Assembly (NCBI RefSeq): GCF_001640805.2
Contig: NC_066833.1
Location: 16,980,136 to 17,044,135 of the forward strand
Length of the DNA stretch: 64,000 nt
Direction: 5' to 3'
Source: Lates calcarifer
Taxonomy: Eukaryota > Chordata > Actinopteri > Centropomidae
The number at the start of each line of letters is the position of its first letter. The stretch's first letter is position 1. The translations under genes were made by a program, and so were the position numbers. A model generated the notes under the pieces. That model worked only from the letters and a program-made list of their open reading frames with translations. It was not told the DNA's origin and searched no databases. Of the stretch, positions 59,761 to 64,000 are shown one piece after another.

Positions 59761-60227
59761 GTGCTTTTTGGGGGGAATTCAGAGAAACTCTGGTGCATAT
59801 GTGTTCGCTCTTGTTCTCAAACAAAATGCCTACGGAGCAGCAGTGAAAGTGGTGGCTTTACTAAAATAAACAACGGACAGTAGAAGTAAACAAGTGGTAT
59901 CATGAAAATTATCAACAGTAAAAGTACTCACGTAGACGTTTGTATCATATTTAACCTCAATTTCTATTGTTTTGGAAAATTGAGTGGTCTGGATGCTTGA
60001 ATATAGCAGAAATTATTTCTCACATTTTTACCAATAAATGGAAACTACCAAGTAAAAAACCACACTTTTCTGAGAAAAAAAAAACAAAAAAACAAATGCC
60101 AAATGTTGTGAAGAAGCACTACCTCTCTCATTTAACAGTTTGCTACGCCCGGAGGATATTCCCTCAAATTTTAAACTAAACCGCGTATACAAAGATAGAA
60201 AAATGTTCTATCAGTGTTAGAATTAAG

Positions 60228-60315
60228 TTTATTTCTAGAAACATATTAACATAAGACAAACCCACACGGTCATGAAAACAGTAACCTGCCGGCTTGAGCT
60301 CTTCGTGGACGCCAT
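60228..60315 (-). CDS. Possible 26-aa membrane micropeptide ORF with adjacent AATAAA
   Basis: Not recognised as any known gene. On the minus strand ATG at 60,313-60,315 lies in AAGATGGCG, a YY1-type initiator also typical of start codons. The ORF reads MASTKSSSRQ followed by a 16-residue hydrophobic stretch (VTVFMTVWVCLMLICF) and stops at 60,235-60,237. An AATAAA follows at 60,228-60,233. Upstream are a CATAAAA box, a GC box and a CCAAT box. Splicing at CAG|GTTACT after codon 10 is possible but weak, and its phase 0 would not fit abcc4 exon 2. It could equally be a chance ORF in an alternative abcc4 promoter. Confidence 0.22.
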
Positions 60316-60410
60316 CTTGAACTGGTGTTTTAGGGGGGGGAGTGCGCGCCAGATTCAGGGTCATTTTATGGGGAGTATGAGGGGGCGGGTTCTCAGATTT
60401 GATTGGATAA
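60316..60410 (-). promoter_or_regulatory. Second promoter-like block between abcc4 and cldn10
   Basis: Read on the minus strand, a CCAAT box (60,402-60,406), a CCCGCCCCC GC box (60,381-60,389), CATAAAA (60,364-60,370), a GC-rich stretch with GCGCGC, and a YY1-type AAGATGGCG follow each other within 100 bases. It lies about 0.9 kb upstream of the abcc4 start codon and 1.2 kb upstream of the cldn10 exon. It could serve either direction. Confidence 0.4.
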
Positions 60411-61639
60411 TAGCTGGGCGAAATCAACAGCTAATTAAAGTAAATGCTGAATGATTTGTAAGTAATTTTTTTATTTTTAATGCACGGTAAATATGTTGGC
60501 ATATGGAAGAATGAATTAAGCTCTTGTTGGAATGAATAAGTGCAAGCAAACTGTGTCTTGCTGACAACTTTGCCCCAGAGCCCTGACCTGATAGGTCAGT
60601 TTGAACTGGAAAGGCGGGCTCTCCTGCTATAATATGTATTTGAGTAGGGCAACAAATGACTGGCAGAAGGGCTACAAGAGCAGTGTCCTGTCTATGAAAA
60701 AATAATATGGAAAGAATACAAAAATGCCAACAATTGCCAAATTTGCAATGACACTGTAGATCCCTGTTTGAGTTTGTTTAGAGATGTTCTTTCTGAGGTT
60801 TTAGTTTCCTCAATGATTTCACATAGAACTTTCAATTACAGATTGGAAGGTAGAAGTTGATAAAGGGACATCAACAAACAAAATTTTGAAGTGACCTTCC
60901 TATTATCGCCCAGGTCATCTGTGGAGACCTTTGGGGAGAGATTTTAGAGTAGCTTAAAGTCTGCTTTAGGATAACATTGTCTGCGTAGGATAACATTTGT
61001 TGTCTCCCATTATTAATTCCATTTAGTCACCTGCAAGATTTAGAGCATAAAATATTTTTGGCAGCCTTAAACCCAATTAGTTACTGGCAGATTTAGTACT
61101 GGTGCCACCATCTCTTTTTAGAAGTGACTCTGTTTTTCTTTTTCTAATTTAGAAAGTGACACTCTTCACACTCTCCTGGGTGAGAACAGTGGGCATGAAA
61201 AACAACATACATGCTCACATATGATCTGGTAATCATTAGTCATTCAGTTACCAAATATTGCATGAAGAAATAGATGAACTAGTAACTGGACTTTGTCACA
61301 ATGCTGCTTGTTTTCAGGATTACTCATTACTCCTGTATTATTTTTTATGTTAATATGATACCTGGGCTTATTTTTAGACCTAAACAAGGACATACAAAAG
61401 GAGCATTTCAAATACTGCTTGCCAAAATTTAATGACTAACTGCCACCTCATGCTTCCTTTACTATTTCACTTTCAGACACCTGTGTCTATCCCTCGCCAC
61501 TAGAGATGAAGGCAAGATATCTTGTCTGTAAATCATCACAGTGAAACACATGTCCACAGTGTAATTTGACTGCCTGAGGCAATTTTATTTCTTCTCTTTT
61601 GAATCTGCCAAAAGACTATACATATCTCAACCCCACCAA
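60411..61639. other. abcc4-cldn10 divergent intergenic region
   Basis: No coding exon is seen. It must contain the 5' UTR of this cldn10 transcript, but no TATA box or initiator stands out. A GCCACTAGAG word at 61,496-61,505 partly resembles a CTCF core. Confidence 0.5.
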
Positions 61640-61853
61640 ATGTCAGGTTTGCAGATTCTGGCTTTTCTCAGCGGTCTGGCCGGGCTGGGTGCCACCATCG
61701 GCGCCACAGTTTCCAATGAATGGAGGGCCACCAGCCGGGCGTCCTCAGTCATCACAGCAACCTGGGTGCTCCAGGGTCTGTGGAACAACTGTGCTGGAAA
61801 TGCCATTGGAGCTGTGCATTGCAGACCACATCATACCATCCTTCAGCTGGAAG
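61640..61853 (+). CDS. cldn10: Claudin-10 first coding exon (CLDN10a type), partial gene
   Basis: Tetraspan tight-junction claudin that forms paracellular ion pores. The exon encodes 71 residues plus one base: MSGLQILAFLSGLAGLG (first membrane helix), SNEWRATSRASSVITATW, then the claudin signature GLWNNCAGNAIGAVHC (W48, C51, C61) and CRPHHTILQL, ending GAAG|gtaagt. SNEW, RASSVITATWV, GLW-NCAGNA and HCRPH are the hallmarks of the CLDN10a first exon, which in mammals favours anion selectivity, unlike the CLDN10b exon. Phase 1 at the end matches claudin-10 exon 1. Later exons lie beyond the window. Teleosts have several cldn10 copies, so the exact paralogue is open. Confidence 0.92.
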
Positions 61854-62386
61854 GTAAGTTAGAGAGTCACACCTGCTACATACACACTGTCTGTATGTTC
61901 TCTCACTTCTGTGTGACCCATTTGTCTCCCTTAATAACTTTCACAGTTAAATACTGAGTAAATGCTATTGGTGACACATCTAGTATGTAAACATACAGCA
62001 TGTGCAAAGAGGTGTGATATAATGTATATACAGTGGAAATACTTTATGAAATGTTCCTTGTGTAATGATGCAGTGGAACCCGTTCACCACATTGAAATAC
62101 ATGTATCACCTTAGTTTTAAATTCAAATTTAGCTGCTGCTAAAATTTCTTTCAAAACTCAAACTTTGCAGAGAAAATTCAGAGCATATACTTCTACTTGT
62201 AGCAGTAGTCAAACATCCTTTCCAATAGTGCAAGTTACAACTTTTGCAATGGGTTTACTACATCATGCAAAGTAATATTTGGAATGATCATTAAAGATTA
62301 TTCAGCAGTAAAATATTACTGGATAAGTGATCTGTTTTGAAAAAAAAACATTTTTGTGTAGTGTAGGATTTGAATTGCCTTTGTCT

Positions 62387-62389
<3 letters not shown>

Positions 62390-62411
<22 letters not shown>
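62390..62411. repeat. A22 homopolymer
   Basis: Uninterrupted run of 22 A. No flanking retroposon structure was recognised. Confidence 0.9.
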
Positions 62412-62417
<6 letters not shown>

Positions 62418-63135
62418 ACTGGTCATCTTGTGGAGTGTCCCTACACCTGTTTGCATTGGTTGGTATTATTCACATTATTTTTTAACAATGTGTATTTGAT
62501 TATGATATATTCCAATAACTACATTTGTAAATGCAAAATTGGGCTAAATAATGAATACTTGGTAAAATTCATTTCTGCTCCAGATTATATGGCTCACATG
62601 TTAACTGTGGCAAATGTGTAATCTTTTGTTGGAAATGTCAAACTGTGAGTGTCTGAGTCACAGGCATGTCTGCAGAGGCCAAGTAGAGAGGAAGTAAACA
62701 TGTAGCCGGTAATGGGCTATATATATTATAAAAATCACATAACATTTTGTGAAACTGCATTGTAGTTGCAGTGTTTAGTCAATATTGAAGGAATATGGTT
62801 CACATTGTCCAAAACATTCCCATTGTTACTGTTTTTATCCACATTTGTATCCATCTACATTCTGAGCAGATTATCCATTACACATTAAGTGGCCAGCCTC
62901 TTTTGTTGTTGTTTTTTGTTTTATTCTGTTTTGCTAGGTTTTTTGTTTTGTTGTAGTTGTTGCTGTTGTTTCAGAGAGTGTATAGATCACGATGGGCTAT
63001 TACAACATACAATAATCTGGAAGGAAATTCACCAGACTCATAACATCTTATTTACATCAAATCAGTTTACAGTTAATATCTCATCGTCATAATTTTTTAT
63101 AACACAAGGGTGACTGAGCACTTCAAGATTCCCAA

Positions 63136-63205
63136 CTCCATCTGATGGTGGCAGCAGTGTGATGACAGGAACTTGATCTACAGCATGTACAGCCACCAGA
63201 TGGAG
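63136..63205. repeat. Short inverted repeat with CTCF-like arms
   Basis: CTCCATCTGATGGTGGC (63,136-63,152) and GCCACCAGATGGAG (63,192-63,205) are inverted copies differing by a three-base gap, with 39 bases between them. The second arm resembles the CTCF core CCACNAGRTGG. Confidence 0.6.
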
Positions 63206-63809
63206 CTCTAATTCACATCATGAAAGCTTTATGAATTCCCTGTTGTTTGCTTTTGTCTTGGCACTTGATCTTATCTTATCTTATCCAGTATCCTTCCCAA
63301 AATTAATTAACACATTTCTCTGCCATGTAACAGGAAATGTGTTTCCTGTCGCTGCTGAAGCATAAGTGTGAGTGACATGCTGTTAATAAGTCATCTAAAT
63401 CCTGCTACTCAGATGCAGGAGGAGGGTGAAGCACTCCTGTTGTGTATTAATCATGGGTGCCAGAGCAAGGTGAAAGGTAGAGGGTGACATATCCGCAGAG
63501 CTGCATCCCATCCCAAATGTCTGTTTTGTGTTGGTGAGGTTTCTCTAGGCAGGTATATAGACTCACAAATATAGCCAGCATTTAAACTGAAATATATAAA
63601 GAGAGTTAACAGCAATCAGGTGATATTTTTGATGTGTTGCAAATGAAATTTTACCTGAATCATATTTCTGAGTTATTTTTATTTTTCATATGTGAAAAGA
63701 GGTAGAAGCAAAGATTTGATTGCAGCATTTAAAAAACTTTTTTCTTTAATCCTGGCAAAACATTTTTTGAAAGAAAACAATTTAGATCACTTGGAAAATG
63801 GATCACCAA

Positions 63810-63833
63810 TTTTTTTTTTTTTTTTTTTTTTTT
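63810..63833. repeat. T24 homopolymer
   Basis: Uninterrupted T run of 24 bases. Confidence 0.9.
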
Positions 63834-64000
63834 CTCATTTGTCTCTCAAGGCTTCAATAGTTTAACCTACCCTGGACTAGGCCACTGACAACTGCTTTTA
63901 CATATTAATCAAATTATTCACACACTGGACATGATGCTCACTGCTGACCACAAATAGCTGTTCATACATTTTACACAGTTGCTTTAATTTTAAATGTCTT

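Larger units (their letters stand above)
61854..64000 (+). other. cldn10 intron 1 (5' part)
   Basis: Non-coding to the window end. It includes an A run (62,390-62,411), a T run (63,810-63,833) and an inverted pair of CTCF-like words (63,136-63,205). I saw no alternative CLDN10b-type first exon. Confidence 0.7.

Noticed and set aside
61599..61862. Alternative upstream ATG at 61,599 for the claudin exon
   Set aside because: It is in another frame and lacks claudin sequence; the 61,640 ATG gives the claudin N-terminus.

Overview
The window is vertebrate nuclear DNA, almost certainly from a teleost fish. It has intron-rich genes, long CA/TG microsatellites, and two dispersed sequences that look like common teleost repeats. 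It also has the gene order sox21 - abcc4 - cldn10, which is the order I know from human chromosome 13q32. No bacterial, phage or CRISPR feature was seen, and no intact transposase or reverse transcriptase.

Layout. (1) Positions 1-736, minus strand: nearly all of the single-exon SoxB2 gene sox21 (probably sox21b); only the last few codons fall outside the window. (2) About 1.3-25.6 kb: a gene desert with no credible coding exon. It holds AT-rich, repeat-poor blocks that look like conserved non-coding elements; the sox21 neighbourhood is known for such enhancers. Two blocks carry motif clusters: GATA-type sites at 5.94-6.17 kb and TAATCAC heptamers at 24.16-24.88 kb. (3) 25,952-59,454, minus strand: a complete abcc4 (MRP4) gene. 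I traced 31 coding exons, all with GT-AG introns and compatible phases. They total 3,970 coding bases, one more than 1,323 codons. The extra base lies in a four-base run in exon 28 (29,663-29,666). It shifts the frame just before Walker B of the second nucleotide-binding domain and brings a stop after residue 1207. Without it the protein would be 1,322 aa, close to human ABCC4 (1,325). (4) 59.45-61.64 kb: a 2.2 kb divergent intergenic region with two promoter-like blocks and a 26-codon hydrophobic ORF immediately followed by AATAAA. (5) 61,640-61,853, plus strand: a first coding exon of cldn10, of the CLDN10a type, followed by about 2.1 kb of intron to the window end.

How the parts relate. 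Sox21 is a transcription factor of neural and sensory progenitors, and the desert is the natural place for its enhancers. Abcc4 is an ATP-driven exporter of organic anions and cyclic nucleotides. Cldn10 is a paracellular-pore claudin. They are linked by old synteny, not by a shared pathway. I did not find a new multi-gene system. The most useful observations are the abcc4 frameshift, the small promoter-ORF-polyA unit upstream of abcc4, and the motif clusters in the desert.
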